This document shows positions 1 to 7,834 of a DNA stretch of 44,977 nucleotides, piece by piece. The stretch is taken from assembly GCA_900547475.1 (NCBI GenBank), contig URGW01000034.1, positions 1 through 44,977 of the forward strand, given 5' to 3'. The notes beneath the pieces were generated by a model that was given only the letters and a program-made list of their open reading frames with translations, had not been told where the DNA came from and searched no databases. The position numbers and the translations under genes are program-made. The stretch comes from an uncultured Clostridium sp. (GTDB taxonomy: Bacteria; Bacillota; Clostridia; Clostridiales; Clostridiaceae). Numbering within the stretch: position 1 is the stretch's first letter; each line of letters starts with the position of its first letter.

Positions 1-2
1 CA

Positions 3-34
3 AAAAGGAGGATTCAAATTCGAATCCTCCTTTT
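3..34. terminator. Bidirectional intrinsic terminator
   Basis: A 13-bp perfect stem (positions 3-15 with 22-34) with a 6-nt loop is flanked by A and T runs on both sides, so it can act on either strand. It lies just downstream of the minus-strand gene at 91-510. Confidence 0.8.
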
Positions 35-90
35 CTTATCGGCTAGTATCAAAATTTATTTTGATACAGCCCCTTTTAGCTCTTACTATG

Positions 91-510
91 TTATTGTCCT
101 GTTATTGGATCTCCATAAGTTTCCATAATATCAATAGACTCTGTATTGGTAAATATATTGTCTATTGCATAATCAAATATATTTATTTCGGAAGGATTAA
201 ATAATAGTTTAGAAATTAGCTCTTCCTTTTCCTCTTGAAAAATTGCTTCATCTTGTATTTTTTCTATTATTTCTCGTGTATTATATAATCTACATTCTCC
301 TTCTTCAACTCCAATTTTATAACAAATTACATTAGCAATATCATCAAAATCTTCTGTTAAATCTTCATATGCTCCAACTACATCATTATTTCTTGTCCTA
401 AAATAATAGTAGTTATTAATATATGCTTTTGCTGTTTCTTCATCATGAAAACCTCTAACATTTCCACTAGGCATAACTAATAAATATTCAAAGTTTGGCA
501 TAATACTCAT
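91..510 (-). CDS. Hypothetical acidic cytoplasmic protein
   Basis: A 139-residue protein that I do not recognise. It has no signal peptide or membrane segment. It is acidic and rich in aromatic residues early on (a run of tyrosines near residue 34), with a helical Glu/Lys-rich middle. An AAGGAGG ribosome binding site lies 7 bases upstream of the chosen ATG; a second in-frame ATG three codons later is possible. The gene stands alone between the terminator at 3-34 and the next minus-strand gene. Function cannot be assigned from sequence. Confidence 0.65.
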   Translation of the reverse strand: MSIMPNFEYLLVMPSGNVRGFHDEETAKAYINNYYYFRTRNNDVVGAYEDLTEDFDDIANVICYKIGVEEGECRLYNTREIIEKIQDEAIFQEEKEELISKLLFNPSEINIFDYAIDNIFTNTESIDIMETYGDPITGQ

Positions 511-666
511 ATCTTCGCCTCCTTAGTTGCTTACAATAATATTTTCTCCTCTCATGTACAATGTTATACAAGCATCTATTTTCCTATAATGAAAGAGATT
601 ATAAATAAGAACCAAATTCTATCTATAATCTCTTCATGTATAAATATATATAATTTAAAGGTATAT

Positions 667-690
667 GAAAAATCACTTTTAAAAGTGATC
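667..690 (-). terminator. Terminator of the gene at 705-1346
   Basis: The palindrome ATCACTTTTAAAAGTGAT (672-689) is followed on the minus strand by a T-rich run, directly after the stop codon of the upstream gene. Confidence 0.7.
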
Positions 691-704
691 ATATGGGATA
701 AACA

Positions 705-1346
705 TTATGAAATATATGCAGTTAATTTTTCTATTGCTTCATCTTTTGTATCATAACAATGTTTTAAATTCTTAATATCTTCTAAATCTTCACCTTGCAA
801 AAAATTTATAGACCTACTATTTCTATATACATCATCTTCATTTTCAATTGTTAAGTTTCCTTCATTATCAGTTTTATAAATTGCAAAGTATCCATCTTTC
901 TCACCTATATAATACTTATTAGGTTTTAATACATTTGTAGTTCCAACTTTACTAAAAACTACTTTTTCATCTTGTAATTCTTCTAAATTATATCCATTTG
1001 CTTCAAAAAAGTTTACAATAAATTGTTGACTAACATCACTTGATATAAAGTTTTCTTTTTTAAATTCTAAAATACTTTGTTCCTTTTCAACAACACCTTC
1101 ATTCATTAAAATTAAAATCATATCATCATCTAAAGCCTTAGTATTGTTGTATACAGTTTTATCTTCTTCTGTAGTATTTTTTGAATATTTAGGATTAGTC
1201 AATCTATTTGTTATAAAATAGCTTCCAAAAAAGCTAACTACAAGAGCAAATACAATTATTGCAGAAATTATTGATAATTTTTTATTTGTATATTTATTTT
1301 CATTATTTATTTGTTTTTTATCATTATTTTTAAATATATTTTTCAT
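705..1346 (-). CDS. Hypothetical membrane-anchored protein
   Basis: A 213-residue protein with a Lys/Asn-rich cytoplasmic N-terminus, one hydrophobic helix (roughly residues 25-48) and a polar, probably extracellular C-terminal domain. This is a type II single-pass topology. I recognise no family. The longest frame begins with a GTG that overlaps the ribosome binding site AAGGAG; the third start (ATG, base 1346) is 8 bases downstream of that site and is chosen here. It is a single gene with its own terminator. The extracellular domain contains no visible catalytic motif. Confidence 0.65.
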   Translation of the reverse strand: MKNIFKNNDKKQINNENKYTNKKLSIISAIIVFALVVSFFGSYFITNRLTNPKYSKNTTEEDKTVYNNTKALDDDMILILMNEGVVEKEQSILEFKKENFISSDVSQQFIVNFFEANGYNLEELQDEKVVFSKVGTTNVLKPNKYYIGEKDGYFAIYKTDNEGNLTIENEDDVYRNSRSINFLQGEDLEDIKNLKHCYDTKDEAIEKLTAYIS

Positions 1347-1414
1347 GAACATCACTCCTTAGTTGTAATTCTTGACAACTTTACAAATGATATTCATAAA
1401 CTTTAATTTTTTTA

Positions 1415-1441
1415 GAAAAAATAAAAGCTCAAAAATGAGCC
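1415..1441 (-). terminator. Terminator of the gene at 1443-1673
   Basis: The stem GCTCA/TGAGC (1428-1441) is followed on the minus strand by a long T-rich tract. It sits immediately after the stop codon. Confidence 0.75.
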
Positions 1442-1442
1442 T

Positions 1443-1673
1443 TTACCATTCAATTGTCAATATACTAAAATCTTCTTTTTTAAGAGAAATTCTATATCCT
1501 TCTAACAATAACCAACTTACTAACTGTCTTTGAATTTCTTCACTTTCATCATCCATAGCAAGGATTGCACTAATTTTATTTACACCCATACTTTTTCCCA
1601 TATCAATATTTTCTTGTATCTTATTTTTATGACTTTCAAACTTATTTTTTAAATCTTCATTTTTAAATTCCAT
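1443..1673 (-). CDS. Small hypothetical protein
   Basis: A 76-residue soluble protein with a charged helical first half and a hydrophobic, beta-prone C-terminus. A strong AAGGGGG ribosome binding site lies 7 bases before the ATG. I do not recognise the family. It has a dedicated terminator. The next 240 bases upstream (1674-1917) are AT-rich and hold nothing I can name. Confidence 0.6.
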   Translation of the reverse strand: MEFKNEDLKNKFESHKNKIQENIDMGKSMGVNKISAILAMDDESEEIQRQLVSWLLLEGYRISLKKEDFSILTIEW

Positions 1674-1917
1674 ACAGACTCCCCCTTATTACAATTAAAA
1701 AACTTTTATCTCCAAATATTAAAATATTTTATCCCGTCTATGTATATTAACTTCTTAATTATCCTGTATAAATTTTTATTATTCAAAATAAATTTAACAA
1801 TTCTCTTATTATACTATGATTAAAATTAATAATTCACCACTAAAAATTTTATTTTTAATAAAATCAATTTCTCTTGATTTGTTATAAAATATTAAGTATA
1901 ATTTATTTTTGTAATAT

Positions 1918-2067
1918 AGACAGTTCGGGAACCTCCTGTCTTAAAACAAAACTAGGTAAAAGTTTATACTTAAAATAATAGTAAATTTAGGAATTACTTT
2001 AATAACTAGTAAATACTAACTTATAACTATTATAAACCTTAGGTTCCTAATAATTTTTATTAGGGGG
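1918..2067 (+). promoter_or_regulatory. PreQ1-I type riboswitch with overlapping terminator
   Basis: The stem AGACAG/CTGTCT (1918-1923 with 1936-1942) encloses a C-rich loop and is followed by an A-rich tail ending in CTAGG that can pair with the loop CCT. This is the H-type pseudoknot layout of preQ1-I aptamers. Downstream, TTAGGAA (1987-1993) is complementary to TTCCTAA (2044-2050). That same segment also forms the terminator stem CCTAATAA/TTATTAGG (2046-2064), which is followed by GGG and seven T residues. The terminator runs into the queT ribosome binding site, so termination and translation could both be switched. The match to the preQ1 family was judged by eye and by the downstream gene. 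Confidence 0.72.
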
Positions 2068-2075
2068 TTTTTTTA

Positions 2076-2576
2076 ATGAAAAATGATTTAACTAAAAGAC
2101 TAACTAGAACTGCAATTATTGCAGCAATCTATGCAGTTGTAACTATTGCTATTGCACCTTTATCTTACATGGGAGTTCAATTTAGAATTTCTGAAATTTT
2201 AGTTTTGCTAGCTATATTTGATCCATTATACATAGGTGGATTAACACTTGGTTGTTTAATTGCTAATTTATTAGGTCCTAATGGCCCTATGGATGTATTA
2301 TTTGGAACATTAGCTACATTAATTAGTGTATATGCTATCTACTTAACTGGTAAGCTTATAGACAATTATAAGGTAAAACTTTTTATAGCATCTATTTGGC
2401 CAACAATATTCAATGGACTTATAGTTGGTTGGATGTTAAATAAGCTATATGGTTTTCCTCTAATTTTATCTATGGGACAAGTTGCATTAGGAGAATTAGT
2501 TGTTATTACATGTATAGGAGTACCTTTATTCCTAATGGCTGAATCTAGATTAAAAAATACAATGACATTTAAATAG
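2076..2576 (+). CDS. queT: QueT-family queuosine precursor transporter
   Basis: A 166-residue integral membrane protein with about five to six hydrophobic helices. It matches the QueT family (an ECF-type S component for a queuosine precursor) in length and in the motif region MGVQFRISEILVLLAIFDP near the N-terminus. It imports preQ1 or a related 7-deazapurine used for queuosine modification of tRNA wobble bases. The preQ1-type riboswitch directly upstream supports the assignment. The start ATG follows an AGGGGG ribosome binding site that is embedded in the terminator stem. It is monocistronic, with a terminator at 2584-2610. Confidence 0.9.
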   Translation: MKNDLTKRLTRTAIIAAIYAVVTIAIAPLSYMGVQFRISEILVLLAIFDPLYIGGLTLGCLIANLLGPNGPMDVLFGTLATLISVYAIYLTGKLIDNYKVKLFIASIWPTIFNGLIVGWMLNKLYGFPLILSMGQVALGELVVITCIGVPLFLMAESRLKNTMTFK

Positions 2577-2583
2577 TTATTTA

Positions 2584-2610
2584 GGACAACACTTAGTTGT
2601 CCTTTCTTTA
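2584..2610 (+). terminator. queT terminator
   Basis: The stem GGACAAC/GTTGTCC (2584-2590 with 2596-2602) is followed by a T-rich run. Confidence 0.85.
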
Positions 2611-2631
2611 TATAAAAATATATAAAATTAA

Positions 2632-2657
2632 AGAGTTAACTTATTAAGCTAACTCTC
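2632..2657 (-). terminator. Terminator of the symporter gene
   Basis: The imperfect stem AGAGTTA...TAACTCT overlaps the symporter stop codon and is followed on the minus strand by TTTAATTTTA. Confidence 0.7.
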
Positions 2658-4020
2658 TATCTGAAACTATTTCATTATTATAAACTTCTTCATCTAACAT
2701 ACCTTCTGACTTTGCAACTACAACACTTGTTGCTGAATCTCCAACTACATTTAGAGAAGTAACTAACATTTCTATTGGTCTGTTTATTGCAAGTATTAAT
2801 GAATAAGCAAGTATTGCTGCATCATTATTATATCCCATTCCTGTTAATACAGTAAATAGTATTATTGCTCCTGCACCTGGAGCTGCTGGTGTACCAACAG
2901 ATGATATTAAAGCTAATAGAGCTATAACTACTATATTTCCGATAGTTACATCATATCCTGCACTTGTAGCTATGAATATAGCTGCTATAACTTGCATTAT
3001 TGCTGTACCATTCATATTTACAGTCATTCCAAGCGGTAATATAAATGATGCAATATCTTCACTAACACCTAATTCCTCAATTGTAGTTTTTGTATTTAAA
3101 GGTAATGTTGCTGCTGAAGATGAAGTTGAAAATCCAAATAAAGCAACTTTCCCTATCTTTTTTACAAATTTAATTGGGTTAAGTCTAGCACCAATTGCTA
3201 TAAATATTGCATATCCAAACACTAAGAATAATAATAGTGTAAATACTGTAGTAATTACATATACAAGAGCTGGTTTTAAGTTTTCTACTCCATATATTGC
3301 AAAAGTTCTTGTAATTAATACAAATATTGCTACAGGTCCAAATTTTGTTATTATAAAACCTAAAAATACTGTTATAATTGAATTTATTTCTTCCAATAAA
3401 GTTTTTAATACCTTTATTTTTTCTCCTAAAGTATTTATACAAAGTCCTAATACTACTGCTACAAAAACTACTGCAAGAATACTTCCATTTGTAGAAAATG
3501 CTGCTGTTATGTTACTTGGTATTGCTTGTACTATTATTAATAATGGATTTGTAGAGCTTGCTACACCTGCTTGTGCTGTAACATTTTCCACATTTGCTGT
3601 AAATAAGCCTAAATTTTTAATTATAAATCCAACTGTTCCTGCTAATGCTAAAGCAAAAACTGATGTTACTAAGAAACCTAATATTGTCTTATATGAAATA
3701 CGACCTAATTTTTTAGTATCACTTATTTTACACATAGCTAAAGCTATTGATGTAAATACCATTGGTACTATTACTAACTGAAGTGCATTTACAAATAATT
3801 GACCTACTATATAAAAGATTCCTAAAGCACTTGTTGCTCCTTCTTGTGAAATATCTTGGAATAATATGTTGTTAATACTTGTCCATATATGTCCATTTCC
3901 ATTAGCATTTAGATTTTCTCTAAGTATTATACATAATACTCCTACTGCTAACCCTAAAATAAGAGCTATTGCCATTTTTATGGCTAATTTGTTACTGTTG
4001 TTAAATTTACTTCTTTTCAT
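2644..4020 (-). CDS. Dicarboxylate/amino acid:cation symporter (DAACS family)
   Basis: A 458-residue polytopic membrane protein of the GltP/DctA/TcyP family, which couples Na+ or H+ to uptake of glutamate, aspartate, C4-dicarboxylates or similar acids. Family signatures are present: the serine-rich re-entrant loop STSSSAATLPL (about residue 300), NMNGTA in TM7 and the GTPAAPGAG second hairpin. The usual NMDGT motif has Asn in place of Asp. Substrate cannot be read from sequence. The upstream leader (4098-4235) resembles the pyr operon attenuator, which suggests a substrate linked to pyrimidine synthesis such as aspartate or orotate (inference; DctA is known to carry orotate in enterobacteria). 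The ribosome binding site AAGGAG lies 10 bases before the ATG. Confidence 0.88.
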   Translation of the reverse strand: MKRSKFNNSNKLAIKMAIALILGLAVGVLCIILRENLNANGNGHIWTSINNILFQDISQEGATSALGIFYIVGQLFVNALQLVIVPMVFTSIALAMCKISDTKKLGRISYKTILGFLVTSVFALALAGTVGFIIKNLGLFTANVENVTAQAGVASSTNPLLIIVQAIPSNITAAFSTNGSILAVVFVAVVLGLCINTLGEKIKVLKTLLEEINSIITVFLGFIITKFGPVAIFVLITRTFAIYGVENLKPALVYVITTVFTLLLFLVFGYAIFIAIGARLNPIKFVKKIGKVALFGFSTSSSAATLPLNTKTTIEELGVSEDIASFILPLGMTVNMNGTAIMQVIAAIFIATSAGYDVTIGNIVVIALLALISSVGTPAAPGAGAIILFTVLTGMGYNNDAAILAYSLILAINRPIEMLVTSLNVVGDSATSVVVAKSEGMLDEEVYNNEIVSDRELA

Positions 4021-4097
4021 TTGTTTCAGTCTCCTTACTAGTTTATTCCCTAATTCAAATAACTAAATAAGGCATAATATACTTTTTTGATTTATAC

Positions 4098-4235
4098 AAA
4101 AAAGCCTTCCTTAAAACAAGGAAGGCTAATGTAATTCAAAAATTTTATCTTTATTAATAATTATATTTATATTAAAAGATAATTTTATAAGCATACTATA
4201 ACTTCCTTATTGATTTCTCGAATCAATTTAAAGGG
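4098..4235 (-). promoter_or_regulatory. PyrR-like transcription attenuator
   Basis: On the minus strand this leader has a hairpin with a CGAGA-type loop inside CCCTTTAAA...AATAAGGAAGT (4235-4201), then a terminator AGCCTTCCTT/AAGGAAGGCT (4103-4127) followed by a T run. AAGGAAG of the first hairpin can pair with CTTCCTT of the terminator as an antiterminator. The layout and flanking sequence match the leader of the pyr operon at 42478-42575. The loop deviates from the PyrR consensus (UUCGAGAAA instead of UCCGAGAGA), so binding by PyrR is an inference. Confidence 0.62.
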
Positions 4236-4293
4236 ATTTTTTCTTTATCCTATCATTTAATTTTAGATTTGTCAATGCTTATATCTTTTAAAT

Positions 4294-6477
4294 TTATACA
4301 ATATTTTCTTTTTTCTTAAGAGCTACAATTCCAATTGCAGTTATAACTAATGCTATAAATACAACTTGTGAAGAAGAAATTGGTGACCCAGTTTGAGGTA
4401 ATTTATTATTTCCCTCATTAGTGTTACTTTCTGTATTATTTCCACTTTCAATATTTTCATCATTTCCACTCTCACCTGGAGATTTCTCTGGCGTCTCCTC
4501 TGGAGCTTCTTCTGGGTTACTTTCAGCTGAGTTATCTTCTTTTAATTCATTTATTGCTGATATCACTTCTGCTAATGTATTATCTACATTAAATGTAATA
4601 TAAAGATCTTCTAATGATTTATCCTGTAATGAAATCTTTATCTTGAATACTGTATAGTCATCAGTTTCTTCTGCTTCAATTTCTAAACTACCTAATTGCT
4701 TTAAGTTATTTAAGAAAGTTTTTACCTTGTTAATTTCAACATCATTAATCTTCATTTCTAATGGACTTTCATAGCTTCCATTACCATTTATTAATGTAAC
4801 TATAGATGTATCTATAATTCCTGACATAGCTTCTGGAATAACTGCTGTATCTTCACCATCTATTAATAAATTATAATTTAACTTATCAATACCTTTTTCC
4901 CATTGGCTAATAATAACATCTCTCATTTCTCCAATAATAACAGGATCAATATGTCCATCAAAGTTGTAACTATCTCCACCAGTCATTAAGAAATCTATAC
5001 TTGTTAAAGTATAATACTCATCATGTTCAACTTTAGTTCCATCTGACAATCTCATTGAAGTTATTTCATCAGTTGCTGAATCATACCATACTGTTAAACC
5101 TGAATATTGTCCCCATCCAAAACCATCTGGATTAATTCCATGTTGAATTAATTCTTTTAATTTAGCTCCTGTTACTTTCATAGTAACTACATTATTATCA
5201 AATGGTAATATTGTGTACATATCCCCAAGCGTTAGTGTTCCTTTTGTTAAAGGTGCTCTAATTCCACCACCATTTGCAATTGCTACTTGTGTTCCACCAG
5301 CCTGTCTCATTGCTTCTGCAACAGTTACTCCAAGAGGTGTAACCCCAGCATATCTATCATGATCTAAATCAAAGTTTAATTCTGTTACTTCTGTTAATAA
5401 TGTTGGAGCTAACTCTTCATTATACTTAGCTATACTCTGTGCAACTTTTTCATCTACAGTAAATTCATTTGTTGTACTTTCTGCATAGAATTGTCTAGTA
5501 TTAGCATCTACATTTAGAATTTCCTCATTTTCATCAAAAGTAAATGTAATTACTGATAATCCTCTACCATTATATCCAGCTTGAACAACAGGTACATCTT
5601 TTCCAGTGTTGCTGTTTTGTACAAATCCATCAACAAATTTATGATTATGTGCTGCAATTACTGCATCAACATCAGCAGCATTTTCTGCTATTTCTGCAGC
5701 TTCACCAGTTATTATTCCATCACTATTTTCTACAGCCGGTGAATGTGTTAATGCAACTACTATATCTGCACCTTCTGCTCTAACAATTTTTGAATATTTA
5801 TCAATTGTTTCAACTATATCTAAGAATTTTAAACCAACAACATTTTCAGCTTTTGTACTTGTTAATGTCTCTGGTGTTGCAATACCTATAAATGCAATAT
5901 TAATACCATCAACAGTAGTCATTACGTAAGGTTCCGCATATTCTGGCGCTTCTCCAGTAGCTTCGTCAATTAAATTTGCTGCTACAAACTTAAACCCAAC
6001 TTCATCTGCCCATGGCTTTATTTTATCTGATCCCCAATCATACTCATGATTACCTATAGCAGATGCTACTATTCCAATTTCCTTAAGCATTTCACTAACA
6101 GGTGCACCTGATAATATATTAGAAATTGCTGTTCCTTGATATATATCCCCACCTGAAACTGTTGCTACTCCATATGTATCACTAGCTTCATCTTTCTTTT
6201 GATATTCTTTTATAATACCTGTTAATTTTGCAGCCCCAATATTTTTTCCACTTTCTAATACATTTCCATGGAAATCATTAAAACTTAATATTTCTATAAC
6301 TTTATTTGAAGATTTATCATCACTCTTTTCCTCTTCATTTAAAGCTACATTTTCAATATTATGTACTACTTCAGTTTTAATTTCTTCGGCTTTAACCGAT
6401 TTTACTGGTGTTATTAATCCAGCACTAATTGTAAATGCAGTTATAAGCGCTAGTAACTTAGTTTTATTTTTTAACAT
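4294..6477 (-). CDS. LPXTG-anchored 5'-nucleotidase / cyclic phosphodiesterase
   Basis: A 727-residue secreted bifunctional metallophosphatase of the UshA/YfkN type, releasing nucleosides and phosphate from extracellular nucleotides. A signal peptide ends near VKA-EE. The metallophosphoesterase domain shows FNDFHGN, GGDIYQG, GNHEYDWG and AAHNHKF. The C-terminal nucleotidase domain shows NGGGIRAPL and FLMTGGDSY. A Pro/Glu/Asn-rich spacer precedes the sortase signal LPQTG, a hydrophobic helix and KKK, so the enzyme is covalently linked to the cell wall. An upstream in-frame ATG overlaps the ribosome binding site AAGGGGG; the ATG at 6477, seven bases after it, is chosen. It neighbours the symporter but has separate expression signals. 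Confidence 0.93.
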   Translation of the reverse strand: MLKNKTKLLALITAFTISAGLITPVKSVKAEEIKTEVVHNIENVALNEEEKSDDKSSNKVIEILSFNDFHGNVLESGKNIGAAKLTGIIKEYQKKDEASDTYGVATVSGGDIYQGTAISNILSGAPVSEMLKEIGIVASAIGNHEYDWGSDKIKPWADEVGFKFVAANLIDEATGEAPEYAEPYVMTTVDGINIAFIGIATPETLTSTKAENVVGLKFLDIVETIDKYSKIVRAEGADIVVALTHSPAVENSDGIITGEAAEIAENAADVDAVIAAHNHKFVDGFVQNSNTGKDVPVVQAGYNGRGLSVITFTFDENEEILNVDANTRQFYAESTTNEFTVDEKVAQSIAKYNEELAPTLLTEVTELNFDLDHDRYAGVTPLGVTVAEAMRQAGGTQVAIANGGGIRAPLTKGTLTLGDMYTILPFDNNVVTMKVTGAKLKELIQHGINPDGFGWGQYSGLTVWYDSATDEITSMRLSDGTKVEHDEYYTLTSIDFLMTGGDSYNFDGHIDPVIIGEMRDVIISQWEKGIDKLNYNLLIDGEDTAVIPEAMSGIIDTSIVTLINGNGSYESPLEMKINDVEINKVKTFLNNLKQLGSLEIEAEETDDYTVFKIKISLQDKSLEDLYITFNVDNTLAEVISAINELKEDNSAESNPEEAPEETPEKSPGESGNDENIESGNNTESNTNEGNNKLPQTGSPISSSQVVFIALVITAIGIVALKKKENIV

Positions 6478-6653
6478 TTTTATCCCCCTTAACATATCTA
6501 AGATGAATAGCCCTACATCTTTTACTACATTAAGAATAATATATTATACGAATATTTTTTTATTCATTATATAATATTTCTAATTTTATATAATATTAAA
6601 CGCACTAAGCTATCTTAATATAAACTTTTCTAGAAGTTATTTTGATAATAAAA

Positions 6654-6697
6654 AATACACCTTTTATTGCTCTTATAAAAACAATAAAAAGTGTATT
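6654..6697 (-). terminator. Original yebC terminator, now stranded
   Basis: A 16-bp stem (6654-6669 with 6682-6697, one mismatch) is followed on the minus strand by a T run. It lies about 80 bases beyond the duplicated yebC 3' end. Before integration it would have ended the yebC transcript (inference); it is now separated from yebC by the 15.5-kb element. Confidence 0.7.
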
Positions 6698-6772
6698 TAC
6701 TATATATATCATAAATAAAGCCTTAATAGTTGTATGCCATAATAAATATTTATTATATAACCGTCAAACCTT

Positions 6773-6837
6773 CTACTCATCCCATCCTTCTGGGAATTCA
6801 GCATTGTGGTAAACCTCTTGAACATCATCATCGTCTT
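6773..6837 (-). pseudogene. Orphan 3' end of yebC (left attachment site)
   Basis: This stretch encodes the last 20 residues of YebC plus a TAG stop, with no start. Positions 6777-6837 match 22260-22320 at 58 of 61 bases, including a perfect 32-bp core (6792-6823). All differences from the intact copy are synonymous. It is the host chromosomal half of the attachment site left behind by integration. Confidence 0.92.
6777..6837. repeat. Left attachment site (direct repeat)
   Basis: Matches 22260-22320 with three mismatches (6785, 6791, 6824). The strand exchange most likely took place within the identical 32 bp at 6792-6823. Confidence 0.9.
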
Positions 6838-6984
6838 GATCGTTTAATGGCTTAAACACTAGCTTTATAGTCATTTTATGTATTACAATTTTATGAATAT
6901 ATGTCGTAATCAAAAAACCTATCTTAAATTATTTATCATACCAACATATAACTATAATAGCATATATCATAATCATATGTAAAA

Positions 6985-7016
6985 TAAAAAAAGCAATGAA
7001 TTTTACTTAACTGCTT
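6985..7016 (-). terminator. Weak terminator after the DUF4145 gene
   Basis: A short stem AAGCA/TGCTT (6991-6995 with 7012-7016) is followed on the minus strand by TTTTTTTATTTTA. The loop is long and the stem is weak. Confidence 0.45.
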
Positions 7017-7040
7017 CTTCTATGGTAATAAAAGATTTTT

Positions 7041-7083
7041 CTGCAACATGAACTAAAATGATCTTGTTAGTTGTTATCAGCAG
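7041..7083. repeat. Element-wide 22-bp repeat, copy A
   Basis: The core AACT..AATGATCTT.TTAGTTG occurs three times in noncoding parts of the element (7051-7073, 11495-11517, 15721-15743), always in the same orientation. Here AACTAA/TTAGTT and the outer CTGC/GCAG form nested inverted repeats. Confidence 0.75.
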
Positions 7084-7089
7084 AGATTG

Positions 7090-7794
7090 TTATTTTGAAT
7101 TAACTAACTCTCTATTATCTCTTTTCTCAATTGCCTTTTTAGGTCCTTCTGGCAAACCTTTAAATAAATCATCAATTTCTCTTGGTTGCACTATTCTATC
7201 ATCAACAATAATATTTAATAACTTAAACATTTTTTGTGCATACTCCTTAGTATCTTCCTCACTCATAAAACCTGGATGAACTGCATTATTACCTACAACT
7301 CTAACAATATCTAAAGCCTTTTGTATTTTTTGAGGTAATCCCTTTGAAACTAAGCTTCCAATATCATCATTTATATTCTTTCCTTTTTCGCCCAGCTCCT
7401 TACATAAATGTTGAACTGCTAGTCTTAATAATGCACAAGCTGACTTATGAGATATTGGATAAACATCTCTTGCTTCTAAGTATAGCTCCTTAACTGCTTG
7501 TGGCATTTCTTCTAACGGCATAGGTATATTCGAAATAATTGGATAAATTAATTTACTTCCTTCCCAAACATGATACTTCTTACAAACTCTACATAAACTT
7601 ATATGCAAATTGGATATAACCCTAGTCTCCTGTTTTTCCCATACAGATAAATTTGAATATTCTTCTATAGATATTAAATTACACTTACATTCTTCATCTT
7701 CTATTACAAAATTTTCGCTCCAACTTTGTTGTGCATATGCTCCACACCATGGACATGTAAATGCACTTTCTTTATATTTAGGTTCTTTAAACAT
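7090..7794 (-). CDS. DUF4145 domain protein with N-terminal zinc site
   Basis: A 234-residue soluble protein. The first 75 residues hold two CxxC pairs (CPWC and CRVC), probably a zinc ribbon. Residues from about 95 to 220 match DUF4145, with the characteristic segment RVVGNNAVHPGF, resembling the Arg...Asn...His signature of HEPN-like helical folds. DUF4145 occurs in restriction and other defence-associated proteins; its activity here is unknown. It lies 40 bases downstream of the DUF2971 gene on the same strand, so the two are probably co-transcribed, and it is the last gene before the left attachment site, a common cargo position in satellites. The GGAGGG ribosome binding site supports the ATG. 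A defence role is inference. Confidence 0.78.
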   Translation of the reverse strand: MFKEPKYKESAFTCPWCGAYAQQSWSENFVIEDEECKCNLISIEEYSNLSVWEKQETRVISNLHISLCRVCKKYHVWEGSKLIYPIISNIPMPLEEMPQAVKELYLEARDVYPISHKSACALLRLAVQHLCKELGEKGKNINDDIGSLVSKGLPQKIQKALDIVRVVGNNAVHPGFMSEEDTKEYAQKMFKLLNIIVDDRIVQPREIDDLFKGLPEGPKKAIEKRDNRELVNSK

Positions 7795-7834
7795 ATGTAT
7801 AATCCCTCCATCATAAATTCTAATATATATAATT

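Noticed and set aside
2972..3781. Long plus-strand frame opposite the symporter
   Set aside because: It lies entirely within the symporter gene on the other strand, has no ribosome binding site and shows no family resemblance; it is a composition artefact.
4098..4235. T-box leader for the symporter
   Set aside because: No T-box sequence (TGG-AAC-containing bulge) or specifier loop is visible; the similarity to the pyr leader is more specific.
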